Source: a virus
Length of the DNA: 64,000 nucleotides
IMG/VR virus record: IMGVR_UViG_3300042521_002634
Span: 1-64,000 of that record
Strand: one strand, 5' to 3'
Below the pieces are notes generated by a model. It made no database searches, was not told the origin of the DNA, and worked only from the letters and a program-made list of their open reading frames with translations. Shown here in pieces: positions 17,283 through 26,192 of this stretch (positions are counted from its first letter, which is position 1; the number at the start of each line of letters is the position of its first letter). Both the position numbers and the translations under genes were made by a program.

Positions 17283-18920
17283 TTAACCTATCCAGCCTGA
17301 TCGATAATAAACTACCATAGAGGCCGTGCCATTCGCTGCACCAGCGTCTTCAAACGTAATTTCATTTTGACCTGGTGCAAGAACAATCCAATCGACTAAA
17401 GTATCAATCATTGACCGTGTGCTATCGGTGCTTCCGTTAAACGCGACTTCTTGATTGTAAGTGTCGATTTCAAGAACATCAACGGGTATTGAAGCCGTGC
17501 CACTTTCTGCTGAAGAGCCAACGTTGGCGTTCGTCTTAGCATAGGTAAACGTTGTAGTTGTAGGAACGGTCAAGATAGTGTGCGTGCCGTCGTACACAGC
17601 GTCGCTGATGCTGACGGTCACGATATCGCCGGATAAGAAGCCGTGCGCAGCGCTGGTAGTAAGAGTTGCGACGTTGCCAGTCAGAGACGAGTTAGTTACG
17701 GAGCGAGAAGTTGCTGCACGAAGCGGTTGAACAATTGTAAGAAGCTCATCTGTAGCAGCGTTGTATATTTCACCAGGACCAGTCAGTGGTCCTGTTATCT
17801 CAAAGACGACAGTTACGTTAGTATTTCCATTGTTCGTGATCGTACGCGTTCCTGTCTCGACGGTTGAAGCATTTGATGCGGGAATAGTCGTCGTTGTATA
17901 TCCGTCCTCCTGCTCCCAGTTCCACTCATACTTGATTGGGTCCGCCGCACGAAGCCCGATGCTAAACTCAGTGCGTCCACGAGCGTTAGTAGTTTCAATA
18001 TTTGGTTTTCCGCTTAAGCGAACTCGAGAAGCTTTAGTTGGGTTCTCATTGACATACAGCCACGCGTTGCTGTATACGAGGCTCGTAGCTCTAATCAACT
18101 TGTCTCGAGCTGCTGGCACTAGCGAAGGATCAGGAGTCAAGAACACTCCGTCGAGCTCAATTTGCCTAGCCTTCCAACGCCCACGAACATCGTATGAACC
18201 GTCTCCCCAACCGCGCTCGATGTCAGAAACTTCTGGGTCCGGGTGTTCCCACCAGCCTTTTAGATCTGTAAGAACCCAAACAACATTGTTTTCATCTATC
18301 GTGCTAAGAATTAAGCCGTTTAGTTGAACGTCTGCGTTGAGTTTCATTCCCGTGATCCACGGGCGTGGCAGCGCTGTCAACGAGCGATTGACTACTGTTG
18401 TTTCGGTGGCCTGTGTCGGCTCGTCGATGTATAAATTGATGCTTGATGCTTGTTCAAACAGAACTGCGTCAACTAAGAACCTGTCTCCAGCAGTTCCAGC
18501 AGTTGGCTGAATGATGCTGATCATTACACCTGCTGCGGTTGCTGGCGCAGTCGCTAACTTAGCAAGACGGACCCACGAAGACCCAGCAGTCACCGCAGTT
18601 AAGGTGCTTGTAGTAGACGAGATAGAAGTTCCACCTGTAGTTGCGGTAAACCACTCGAGTTTAATCTGAAGGCTTCCGTCGTTGTACGCTTGAGGAATTT
18701 TTACGTACGCTGCTACGGCGTAGCTTAGGTTTTGAGTAACGGCGATACGGCTTGCTAACGCGACACCAGAATTTGACGCTGCAGCCTTAGTGACTTCAAG
18801 AGATGAACTACCAAAGTAGTAATCTGATGTTATGCGTGCAATTGTCGCGCTGCCAGCTGCAGACCAGCCAGTCGTGTTGGTTACGAATGACGGATTAGTT
18901 ACTAAGTTTACTCGACTCAT
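17283..18920 (-). CDS. Distal tail (Dit-like) protein with N-terminal carbohydrate-binding-like domain
   Basis: A 545-aa protein. Residues 1 to about 160 look like a carbohydrate-binding jelly roll ('NLVTNPSFVTNTTGWSAAGS'). Residues about 180-360 match the phage Dit/minor tail fold ('GWGDGSYDVRGRWKARQIEL', 'RTEFSIGLRAADPIKYEW'). A single copy of the shared beta-module lies near residues 405-480. It follows the tape measure directly with an ATGA overlap, the normal Dit position. The lectin-like domain suggests binding to host surface glycans. Confidence 0.75.
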   Translation of the reverse strand: MSRVNLVTNPSFVTNTTGWSAAGSATIARITSDYYFGSSSLEVTKAAASNSGVALASRIAVTQNLSYAVAAYVKIPQAYNDGSLQIKLEWFTATTGGTSISSTTSTLTAVTAGSSWVRLAKLATAPATAAGVMISIIQPTAGTAGDRFLVDAVLFEQASSINLYIDEPTQATETTVVNRSLTALPRPWITGMKLNADVQLNGLILSTIDENNVVWVLTDLKGWWEHPDPEVSDIERGWGDGSYDVRGRWKARQIELDGVFLTPDPSLVPAARDKLIRATSLVYSNAWLYVNENPTKASRVRLSGKPNIETTNARGRTEFSIGLRAADPIKYEWNWEQEDGYTTTTIPASNASTVETGTRTITNNGNTNVTVVFEITGPLTGPGEIYNAATDELLTIVQPLRAATSRSVTNSSLTGNVATLTTSAAHGFLSGDIVTVSISDAVYDGTHTILTVPTTTTFTYAKTNANVGSSAESGTASIPVDVLEIDTYNQEVAFNGSTDSTRSMIDTLVDWIVLAPGQNEITFEDAGAANGTASMVVYYRSGWIG

Positions 18921-21900
18921 ATTGAACCTGCTCTAAGTTGAAACGCCAGTTGACGTGAAACCAACGCGGCAAGTTCGGCTTCGTCCATCTTCGGCGCTGG
19001 ATAGATGTTGAACGTCTGACCGCCAGCACTTCCGCCTGACATTAACTTTATCATCGCAATGTCACGCTTTGAGAGACCAGCATCGTTCAATGGCTCAATT
19101 CTTTCAGGCCGCCCTGCTTCGGCAACACGAACAAGCGAGCCTCCAGACGAAGGATAGACTGTTCCACCTAAGGCCATTCTGCGTACATTGCCAGCTGCAA
19201 CATCTGGAGCAACATACGCGTCGTTCTGACCCCAAAGTTTGATCTTTGGTATTCCAAATGTTTTTCCACCAATCCCATAAACCCAATCTGGGACTTTAAA
19301 TTGCATCTCGCCAACAGTGGCGTTCCATATTCGCGCGACCATGTTAAACGCTTGCTTAAACGGCGAGACGATAAGGTCAAAAACTCCACCAAAAATTTTC
19401 TTTATGCCGTTGAACATCGCTATAAACGCGTCACCAAAGTGTTTTTTAACGCCGTCTATGTCTCCACGAAGCAAGGCAAATATACCTTTAATAAAGCTCC
19501 AGACTGCCTTGAAGATGTCGATGATGCCGGCGACGATCTTAATAAATCCAACAATGGTGTCAGCGACTCGCTCAATCGCGCCAACAAGAACAATTTGAAG
19601 AATTGGAATAAAGTACGCGGCTAAGAAGTCACCAATATCTTTGAACACATCGCCAAATGACTGAACACCTGGCATTACCGTTTGGATTGCGCTAAGTATC
19701 TGGTCAAATGCCTGCTTAAGTTCGCCCATCAAAACTTGCCCCATACGAGCTATTGCGTCTCGAAGCTTTTCGCTTTTTAGATACGCGAGAACAAAGACTG
19801 CAACGAGCGCAGCGATGATGAGGACTGTAGGCGTAAGGGCCGCCGTCAGCGGAAGTAAAGCAGCTTTAAATCCAGCAAGTCCGCCGCCAGCTGTTGTGAA
19901 TGCGCTACCCATTGCTTTAGTAAGAGTGCTTACACCTGGTAGTAGGCTTACAATCTTCCCAAGCTTTACAAAATATCCACCAAAAATTAGAGCGGTAGTT
20001 TGGACAATGTTACCAATTAGAGTGAAACCTTTAAGAACTCCAAGAAATACTGCAATCTTCATTGTAAAGTCTTGAACTCTTGGATCTGAAAAGATTACGA
20101 TAAGACGATCAAGACCATCGATTAGAACGCCAAAAAACGCCTGTATTGATCCGCTTTCAGCGAAGAGACCTAAGAACTGAGTGAACTTCTCGAGGAAAGT
20201 TCCAAATGCCGGTAGCGCTCCGCTAGACGCTGACAGCGCAGTTCCGATGTTTCGTACTGCTATCGTCAAAGAGTCGATGAACTTAGCAGTTCCTTCTCCC
20301 TTGCCTATAGCAAAGATTTGTTTAAAGACCTCTACGATAAGACGCCCGGTTGCTTCAACACCAGGCACTGCCTTCATAAAGTAGTCTCCAAGTGCGCCGC
20401 TCTTTTCAGCTTCACCTGTAAATTCTTTGAATTTTTCAGTAGCGTTCTTAAACGAATTTAGAAGAGCTTCACCTGCACTACCAGGACCAGCCGCGGCTTT
20501 TCCTATGTTTCTAAGAGCGCCAAAGATGTTGCCAAGTATATCACCCAGCGTTGCAGCGACATCTCCCGCGTAGCTGAACGTTTCGCCGAGTTCTCCTGTG
20601 GCTTCTTTGGCCTTTGCAGTTTCTTTCCAACTGCCGGTGATGACTGCGAGCCAGTCAGCAAATCTAGTGATCAATGGACCTGCTGCATCCAGCAGAATAA
20701 TGAATATTTCTGCTAAGTTTTCAGCTGCTTTTCCAAGACTTTTTACGACGTCGCTGTTTCTACCAAAGATAGAAGTTATTCGATCTAGATTTTCTGGAGT
20801 AGTGAGCATCTCCGAGAAGCTAAGAGCCACTGCTCCGATTGAGGCACCCATCTCTGTAAGCAGCGGCTTAAGCCTTGGCACCAACTTATCTACAAGATTT
20901 TGAATGGCAGACTCTAGAGGACCAAATAGCTCTTTCCCAGCTGCAGCCCTTAGATCTAGCAACACTGGCTTTAGACCAGCGATATACTCAGCAAATTTTC
21001 GAGCTTCTGGTGACAGATCCTTCATCGCGTCAGCAATGGCGTTTACTCCACCAGCACCTTCTTTAGCTTCTTTTTTAGCTTCTCTTAGCGCTTCTTTGGC
21101 GTCTTCTAGCGCGCGGTTAGCGTCGCGTTCGTCTCGCTGCAGTTGGGTTGCAGCGTCGCTCCTCGCGCGAGTCGCGTCGAGAACTTGCTCAGAGCCTTCA
21201 ACTCCAGCTTTGTTTTGTTTTTCTGTTTCCTTAGTTAGATCAGCGTTCGCGTCTCTTGCTCGACGCAAATTAAGATCTGCTTCAGCAAACGCCAGTTCAG
21301 CTTCTCTTCGCGCACGGCTGTTCGGTGGCAAATCTTGAACACGGGCTAGTGTTTCACGAGCTTTTTCTAGCTCAATTGCAGCTTTCTTTTCATTGATCGC
21401 AGCGTCTTCAGCGTCAAAGTTAAGCTGCTGAAGACTTTCAGCCGCTTCGTCGCGCGCCTTTGTTAGAGCATTTTCTGCGTCAACAAGATTTCGTGCAGAA
21501 CGCTCGAGTCTCTCTTGATTATCCTCAACAGTTAGTGCAAGACGCTTTTCAGCATCAGTGATTCTTTTTAGCGCGTCTTCAGCACTTTTGCCGCCGCCTT
21601 TTGATCCTTTGACGAGCGCACTTATAGCTTTGCCAACTCCGCCAAATGCTAGTTTCGCGGTAAGCGCGGCCTGACCGATCGCCGCAAGAATTCCAGGAAG
21701 AACGATCAGTGACGGAAGCGCTGCGCCAATCTGAAACGCCATAGCGCCAAGCCCAGCCGCCAGCTGGGCGATAGCGCCGATAACTCCAGTAATCGCTGGT
21801 GTAACAAAATAGCTAGTAGTGACTAGTCGTCTAAACGCTTCATTAGCGTTAATAGCATCACGCTTAAACTTACTAAAAGCTTTTGAAGATCCGCCTAGTT

Positions 21901-22051
21901 GTCTAGTAAACCCAGTGCTAAATTGCTGTCCTGCACGTTGCCCTGCCTGAGCGGTATTGACCTGACTGAGCGCTCTATTGACTTGTCCTTGAAAGCCTGT
22001 AGTGACAGCTCTAACGACGATATACGCATCACCTACAACAGCCAATGTCAC
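18917..22051 (-). CDS. Tape measure protein
   Basis: 1044 aa, the longest tail gene, with GTG start after AAGGAGGTGA. A long charged coiled coil (residues about 165-330, rich in Ala/Glu/Arg/Lys) is preceded by hydrophobic segments (residues about 75-140). Further membrane-like stretches lie near residues 680-780 ('PTVLIIAALVAVFVLAYLK'). This is the classic organisation of siphovirus tape measures, which set tail length and help DNA cross the membrane. It sits between the chaperone pair and the Dit-like gene. Confidence 0.9.
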   Translation of the reverse strand: MTLAVVGDAYIVVRAVTTGFQGQVNRALSQVNTAQAGQRAGQQFSTGFTRQLGGSSKAFSKFKRDAINANEAFRRLVTTSYFVTPAITGVIGAIAQLAAGLGAMAFQIGAALPSLIVLPGILAAIGQAALTAKLAFGGVGKAISALVKGSKGGGKSAEDALKRITDAEKRLALTVEDNQERLERSARNLVDAENALTKARDEAAESLQQLNFDAEDAAINEKKAAIELEKARETLARVQDLPPNSRARREAELAFAEADLNLRRARDANADLTKETEKQNKAGVEGSEQVLDATRARSDAATQLQRDERDANRALEDAKEALREAKKEAKEGAGGVNAIADAMKDLSPEARKFAEYIAGLKPVLLDLRAAAGKELFGPLESAIQNLVDKLVPRLKPLLTEMGASIGAVALSFSEMLTTPENLDRITSIFGRNSDVVKSLGKAAENLAEIFIILLDAAGPLITRFADWLAVITGSWKETAKAKEATGELGETFSYAGDVAATLGDILGNIFGALRNIGKAAAGPGSAGEALLNSFKNATEKFKEFTGEAEKSGALGDYFMKAVPGVEATGRLIVEVFKQIFAIGKGEGTAKFIDSLTIAVRNIGTALSASSGALPAFGTFLEKFTQFLGLFAESGSIQAFFGVLIDGLDRLIVIFSDPRVQDFTMKIAVFLGVLKGFTLIGNIVQTTALIFGGYFVKLGKIVSLLPGVSTLTKAMGSAFTTAGGGLAGFKAALLPLTAALTPTVLIIAALVAVFVLAYLKSEKLRDAIARMGQVLMGELKQAFDQILSAIQTVMPGVQSFGDVFKDIGDFLAAYFIPILQIVLVGAIERVADTIVGFIKIVAGIIDIFKAVWSFIKGIFALLRGDIDGVKKHFGDAFIAMFNGIKKIFGGVFDLIVSPFKQAFNMVARIWNATVGEMQFKVPDWVYGIGGKTFGIPKIKLWGQNDAYVAPDVAAGNVRRMALGGTVYPSSGGSLVRVAEAGRPERIEPLNDAGLSKRDIAMIKLMSGGSAGGQTFNIYPAPKMDEAELAALVSRQLAFQLRAGSI

Positions 22052-22083
22052 TCACCTCCTTCAGACAATTATTTATTACTATT

Positions 22084-22512
22084 TTAATGGCTCAAAGGAG
22101 CGTCGATAATGCTCCCAAAGGGCATGCTTGAATCTGCATCAACCTTAGTTGGTTGCACAAACGGCTTAATCGGCGCGTCAAAAGCTTGAACCTTAGACGC
22201 TCGCTCCGTGTCAGCGGAGGCAGGGTCGTCAAAGTCCTTGTAGGTTCTGTAGCTCTTTTCTTCGAATACTGCGTACTTGTAGTCGATATCGTACAGTTCT
22301 TTGTACATCGAGAATCGAACTTTATCCCTTGACTCTCCTTGTTCTTTAGTTGAATGATAAAGATCTTCTTCAAAAAAGTAATGAAGAACGTCTACCATGT
22401 CTCCAACGAGCAAGGTTGGCAGTTCAATGTGATTTACAATCGCCTTGCCATTAATGTACGGCCAGAGATCTACGCACCAGGTGGCGAGACTTCTGGCCGC
22501 TGCGTAGGGCGG
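22084..22512 (-). CDS. Tail assembly chaperone, downstream frame (expressed by -1 frameshift)
   Basis: The -1 frame relative to the upstream chaperone is open from a TGA at 22513-22515 down to 22084. It runs through 'CVDLWPYINGKAIVNHIELP' before the only later ATGs. No RBS-backed start is seen, so I infer that it is made as a fusion with the upstream chaperone, as in lambda G/GT. The protein is acidic and ends '...FGSIIDAPLSH'. It is needed to assemble the tail tube around the tape measure, encoded next. Re-initiation is the alternative. Confidence 0.65.
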   Translation of the reverse strand, partial: PPYAAARSLATWCVDLWPYINGKAIVNHIELPTLLVGDMVDVLHYFFEEDLYHSTKEQGESRDKVRFSMYKELYDIDYKYAVFEEKSYRTYKDFDDPASADTERASKVQAFDAPIKPFVQPTKVDADSSMPFGSIIDAPLSH

Positions 22513-22820
22513 TCAGAGTACGCCTCCACTAGCCAACCGGTGATCTCGCCGAGTGTCTCCATTGAGACGATTCGGTCTGGATCCTGAGTCAACGCGTCGA
22601 AACGTGCGTAGCTTTCTGGCATTAGAACAGTCTTGAAGAACTCATCAATTACTTGAGCAGATTCTGCTGGATTTTCTCCGCCAGACTTTGCTATTAAGTT
22701 TAGAAGAACCTTGCCTTGCATTTCTTGACGGCAATTGAACTCTTCTTCGTGAATCTTAAAGGATATGTTCTCTTTTCCTTCTGTCTTGCTACCAGCGCCA
22801 AAGTCCTTGAACTTGGTCAT
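22470..22820 (-). CDS. Tail assembly chaperone, upstream frame
   Basis: A 116-aa acidic, helical protein (MTKFKDFGAG start, GGAGGAA RBS) ending '...PEVSPPGA'. It sits just upstream of the tape measure gene and overlaps a second frame by about 43 nt, the hallmark of siphovirus tail chaperone pairs. It likely binds tape measure and tube protein during tail assembly. Confidence 0.75.
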   Translation of the reverse strand: MTKFKDFGAGSKTEGKENISFKIHEEEFNCRQEMQGKVLLNLIAKSGGENPAESAQVIDEFFKTVLMPESYARFDALTQDPDRIVSMETLGEITGWLVEAYSDRPTQRPEVSPPGA

Positions 22821-22876
22821 TTTTCTTCCTCCGTTTATGTCTGTGTTGTCGTTGAAAGCAGTTGCTTTCGCTATCT

Positions 22877-23272
22877 CTACAATATCATGTATAAGTTGTC
22901 CGCTAGATATTTATTCGGACGTGTTCCCGGGTGAAGTACTGTTCGTGCGTACACTACTCTACCTTTTGAGGTAAACCTAAGCATCTTCGCGTTCTTAGGG
23001 GTTATGACATGTGGTCGGCTGCCTTCATGATGAACAAGAGCGTAGCTCAGAGGCGAGCCAATCGTTAGCATCTGGCCAAACACCGTTCTTTCATGAATTA
23101 GCTTAATAGAAGCTTTAAGTGCACCTGTTTGTATACCAGCCTGCGCTTTAGCGGCAGACTGAATCATAGTTCCGCGCTTGCGCAGCCATCTGCCAACTTC
23201 TCCTTGAGGTTGCTTGAGCATTACATCAAGCGGAATCTGCCGCCATACAATATGCGCTTTTACAGAAGCCAT
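22877..23272 (-). CDS. HK97 gp10-like tail/head-tail joining protein
   Basis: A 131-aa basic protein with the family pattern 'TGALKASIK', 'GSPLSYALVHHEGSRPHVI' and a C-terminal 'HPGTRPNKYLADNL'. This pattern is typical of HK97 gp10-type proteins found between connector and tail terminator genes. It shares a one-base stop/start overlap with the gene before it. Confidence 0.75.
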   Translation of the reverse strand: MASVKAHIVWRQIPLDVMLKQPQGEVGRWLRKRGTMIQSAAKAQAGIQTGALKASIKLIHERTVFGQMLTIGSPLSYALVHHEGSRPHVITPKNAKMLRFTSKGRVVYARTVLHPGTRPNKYLADNLYMIL

Positions 23273-23775
23273 TATGGCACTGCCATAGTAATTTGCATAT
23301 TCACAACTTGAAATCCACCTTCTGATGAAGGAGCGTCAACTGTTGCAATTACACCAACGCCGTATCCGCCTTCTTCCCACATGTCAAAAAGATTTACTGA
23401 CTCCATGAGAACCCAAGCATCTACAGCCGAGATCTCAGCAGCTTGTTGAATCTTGCTGGGCTCAGGCGGACGTCCGTTTTGCCCGACGACTGGCACTTCT
23501 CTTGCAAGTGATATCGTCATCACCGCAGTGCGTGGCATGTTGCACCGTTGAGGAGTTGACGCCTGATCTCCTGGAGGACCTAGATACATTTGAATGAACG
23601 AAACAACCAACTGTTCGCAGTCTATCGCAGGCTGGCCCATCGACCAATACTGCCTATTTGGAAGAGGCACGTTGTACGACGCAAAGATCGTAGCAACTCT
23701 TGCTAGAACTCCCTCAAGTAGTTCTTTAAGATTTAGCCCGTCTTCTGATACGTTTGTAACGTCGATAATTGGCAT
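23272..23775 (-). CDS. Tail terminator-like protein
   Basis: A 167-aa protein whose position between the gp10-like gene and the head-tail adaptor, together with its size and alpha/beta composition, fits siphovirus tail terminators. Features include 'GVLARVATIFASYNVPLPNR', 'MPRTAVMTISLAREVPVVG' and a hydrophobic C-terminal strand. This assignment leans on gene order. Confidence 0.55.
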   Translation of the reverse strand: MPIIDVTNVSEDGLNLKELLEGVLARVATIFASYNVPLPNRQYWSMGQPAIDCEQLVVSFIQMYLGPPGDQASTPQRCNMPRTAVMTISLAREVPVVGQNGRPPEPSKIQQAAEISAVDAWVLMESVNLFDMWEEGGYGVGVIATVDAPSSEGGFQVVNMQITMAVP

Positions 23776-23784
23776 GGTCTAGAG

Positions 23785-23874
23785 TCACTCTCCCGTTTGT
23801 GGTGGTTTTACAACGACTAGAGCTACCGGTGCCTTAGAAGTGATCTGAGTGCCTAATAAGACGGAATTACGCAT
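23785..23874 (-). CDS. 29-aa possible small protein
   Basis: An ATG frame starting MRNSVLLGTQITSK and ending TGE, lying in the only gap of the connector block. An AGGAA lies rather far upstream (about 13 nt). It has a hydrophobic centre. It may be a real small connector-associated protein or a leader sequence. Confidence 0.3.
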   Translation of the reverse strand: MRNSVLLGTQITSKAPVALVVVKPPQTGE

Positions 23875-23891
23875 AGTATGTCTCTAGTTTC

Positions 23892-25031
23892 CTAAGAACC
23901 TATTGTATACACTGGAATTGCAGAAGCGCCTAGGTTCATTGAAAGATTAAAGGCACCAATGAAAACGGTCTCAGTCTGCCCGGCAACCAGCGTGCTCGGC
24001 CGATTCGCGTACAGTTCAAAAGTCCCTGGGTCGTACATTCCAAGAACACCAAGCGCTTCTTGATAAGAAACTTCAATGCGCATTACGGTGTCAAGTTCTG
24101 TAAACGTAACAGCATTAGTGTTTAGCACGAGTGACTTTGAGTTAGAAGTATTGTAGATCGTCACCTCTGGCACCCAGCCAGAGTTGTCCGTCAAGAACTC
24201 TGCGTTGAGCCACTGAAGTGTAGCGGAGGCAGCACCGCCAGCAGAGCTATTGACATTTATGTCAAAGTCTGTCGCGGCGTACTTACCCGATTTTGGCGTA
24301 TAGCGTCTTGCACGTGCCACATCAGGGCTAAAGACTCGTGCTCGAGAACGAGCCTTATCTGGATTGACTGACTTAAGAAACAAGTCTATTGAGTAGATGC
24401 CTGTTCGCATGTCGTCAAGGAAGTCTTGACTGTCAAGAATAGTGTAAGACACTCCTTGACGACTAACTGAAGTTACTCGTTGCGGCAGTGCGCAGTCCTC
24501 ACCAGACCAAAGTTTAATAAACTCAAGTGCAAGAATTCGTGCAGCTTGTTTTCCCATAGCTGGTGGCTCAACTCCATAAGAGTAGGTAACCTCAACATCG
24601 CACGGTGTCCATGGCGCTCCACGCACTGACTGTATTGTTGAATGATCAACAAGATAATAAAAGCTTGGATCAATAATTTGACCGTCCCTGTTTCGCATTT
24701 GCTGCACTAGATGCACTGGACGCCCACGAAGACGAAGTCTTGCAGCTGGAGACAGACCGTCAGTAGTCATGTCTTCAAAATAGTCAAATGTCGCTGATGG
24801 AATGTTGTAGACCTGGCCGCTAATTAGCTCTGCGCTATAGGTTGTAGTGGCAGCGCCATATCTGTACGTACGTGAAGCGCAGATGTAGCGCTCTGTTACT
24901 GTTGTTAGCCCGGTGTACTTGCGACCAGACAACGCCCAAAGAATATTTGAAGCCGATTTTGCCGCGTCGTACGCGTAGTCGGAGTCAGAGTATACCCCCA
25001 GTTCACTTGTCTGTATCCAAAGGCTTGACAT
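23892..25031 (-). CDS. Head-to-tail adaptor with C-terminal beta-domain
   Basis: A 379-aa protein. The first about 245 residues follow the actinophage head-tail adaptor pattern: 'ILWALSGRKYTGLTTVTERY', 'VEPPAMGKQAARILALEFIK', 'LPQRVTSVSRQGVSYTILD' and 'NPDKARSRARVFSPDVARAR'. The last about 120 residues form an added Ig- or immunoglobulin-like beta-domain, perhaps decorating the neck. It is preceded by a strong terminator, so it may start a new transcript or rely on read-through. Confidence 0.75.
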   Translation of the reverse strand: MSSLWIQTSELGVYSDSDYAYDAAKSASNILWALSGRKYTGLTTVTERYICASRTYRYGAATTTYSAELISGQVYNIPSATFDYFEDMTTDGLSPAARLRLRGRPVHLVQQMRNRDGQIIDPSFYYLVDHSTIQSVRGAPWTPCDVEVTYSYGVEPPAMGKQAARILALEFIKLWSGEDCALPQRVTSVSRQGVSYTILDSQDFLDDMRTGIYSIDLFLKSVNPDKARSRARVFSPDVARARRYTPKSGKYAATDFDINVNSSAGGAASATLQWLNAEFLTDNSGWVPEVTIYNTSNSKSLVLNTNAVTFTELDTVMRIEVSYQEALGVLGMYDPGTFELYANRPSTLVAGQTETVFIGAFNLSMNLGASAIPVYTIGS

Positions 25032-25065
25032 CTATTGTTCCTCACGTCTCTTATATGAAAAGCGC

Positions 25066-25112
25066 AAAAGCGGCGCGCTTGTATAAATTGTATACTGAGC
25101 GCGCCGCCTTTA
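25066..25112 (-). terminator. Strong rho-independent terminator after the tail-tube-like gene
   Basis: On the minus strand a GC-rich stem (GCGGCGCGCT 25070-25079 paired with AGCGCGCCGC 25098-25107) is followed by a TTTT-containing stretch. The loop itself contains a GTATA/TATAC palindrome. It lies 10 bp beyond the stop of the 25122 gene. Confidence 0.8.
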
Positions 25113-25121
25113 CAATTGCGA

Positions 25122-26171
25122 CTACGACGTTGGGTCCTCCGTTGAAGCGATGATGAAGTCAATTGAGTCATCTTCGTTGTAGTCAACGTTACCAGGCACG
25201 TTGTACGACGTTGTTGAGCCCTGCGACGTAAAGTCTGTAACATCCCAGCTATTTGCCAAGCATACAACTGTGCCGGTATCGGCTGCAGATGTAATTGTAC
25301 CGCTTGTTGACGTAGTATAGGTGAGTGTTGTTGTTGTAGGAACTGTGGCAATTGTATATGTACCATGAAGAGCTGAGTTGCCGTTTGTTCCCGCAACTGT
25401 GATTTCGTCACCTACGCGGAGACTGTGAGCTGCTGACGTTGTGAGCGTAGCTGTTGAACCAGTACGTGCACTGTTTGTGATTGTCGAAGTGAGGTCACCG
25501 TGCCATTCGTAGAAGCCCTTGCGACCTGTCGGTGCCCAAGAATCACGAGCGTACGAGTACGGACGCTCTGTTGCTGTTGCGAACTCCCAACGATCGTCAA
25601 GGCCATTGCCGAACAACGAGTTGCCGATGCTGTAGCCTTCGAATGTGCTTGCAAGCATTCCGTTTTCAATCACACGGTCACCCGACTGGCGCATGCGACA
25701 GTATGGGAACACCCAGTGGAAGTACGGAAGTGTTGCTGCTCGCTTACCGTCCTTGACGGCGAACGACCAGCACTCGATAGCGACACCGTTACCGGCTGGA
25801 TCATCGCCGACGTTCGGTGACGACCAACCAATGCTTGAGCGGTTAGGCGCTGCGAATGTGCCGAGGTTTTTGCGAAGCAAAAGACCGCCGGACATTAAGT
25901 TTGTTAATTCAGGATCTGGCTCGCAGATAGCGAGCTCAAGCGTCACGCGCTTGAGCGTGTCTGGCGCTTTGTACGACACACAGATCGTACCGTTTGCTGA
26001 CTTTTCTACGACTTCATCGCCTTCTTCGTATTCAGGCGTGAATGACAAACGCATAAAAGCGCTCGTTGTGTAGCTGTCTCCTGGGTTGTTAAGCAAGTTG
26101 CCAGCTGCGTCGAGACGTGTTACACGGACCGATACACCTTGAATGCTTGCTGCGTAATCTTGTGTTGACAT
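25122..26171 (-). CDS. Major tail (tube) protein-like with shared beta-module
   Basis: A 349-aa protein. The N-terminal two-thirds ('DYAASIQGVSVRVTRLDAAG', 'LKRVTLELAICEPDPEL', 'PYFHWVFPYCRMRQSGDRVI') resemble siphovirus tail tube proteins of the actinophage type. The C-terminal part contains one copy of the shared module ('TATLTTSAAHSLRVGDEITV', then 'GTYTIATVPTTTTLTYT'). It is followed by a strong terminator, as expected for a highly expressed virion gene. Its place upstream of the connector genes is slightly unusual for a tube gene. Confidence 0.6.
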   Translation of the reverse strand: MSTQDYAASIQGVSVRVTRLDAAGNLLNNPGDSYTTSAFMRLSFTPEYEEGDEVVEKSANGTICVSYKAPDTLKRVTLELAICEPDPELTNLMSGGLLLRKNLGTFAAPNRSSIGWSSPNVGDDPAGNGVAIECWSFAVKDGKRAATLPYFHWVFPYCRMRQSGDRVIENGMLASTFEGYSIGNSLFGNGLDDRWEFATATERPYSYARDSWAPTGRKGFYEWHGDLTSTITNSARTGSTATLTTSAAHSLRVGDEITVAGTNGNSALHGTYTIATVPTTTTLTYTTSTSGTITSAADTGTVVCLANSWDVTDFTSQGSTTSYNVPGNVDYNEDDSIDFIIASTEDPTS

Positions 26172-26192
26172 TGCTGTTGTTCTCCTTAGTGA

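Noticed and set aside
17761-18327. 188-codon plus-strand frame opposite the Dit-like gene
   Set aside because: No RBS or promoter, and the minus-strand frame has clear tail-protein motifs and proper gene overlaps.
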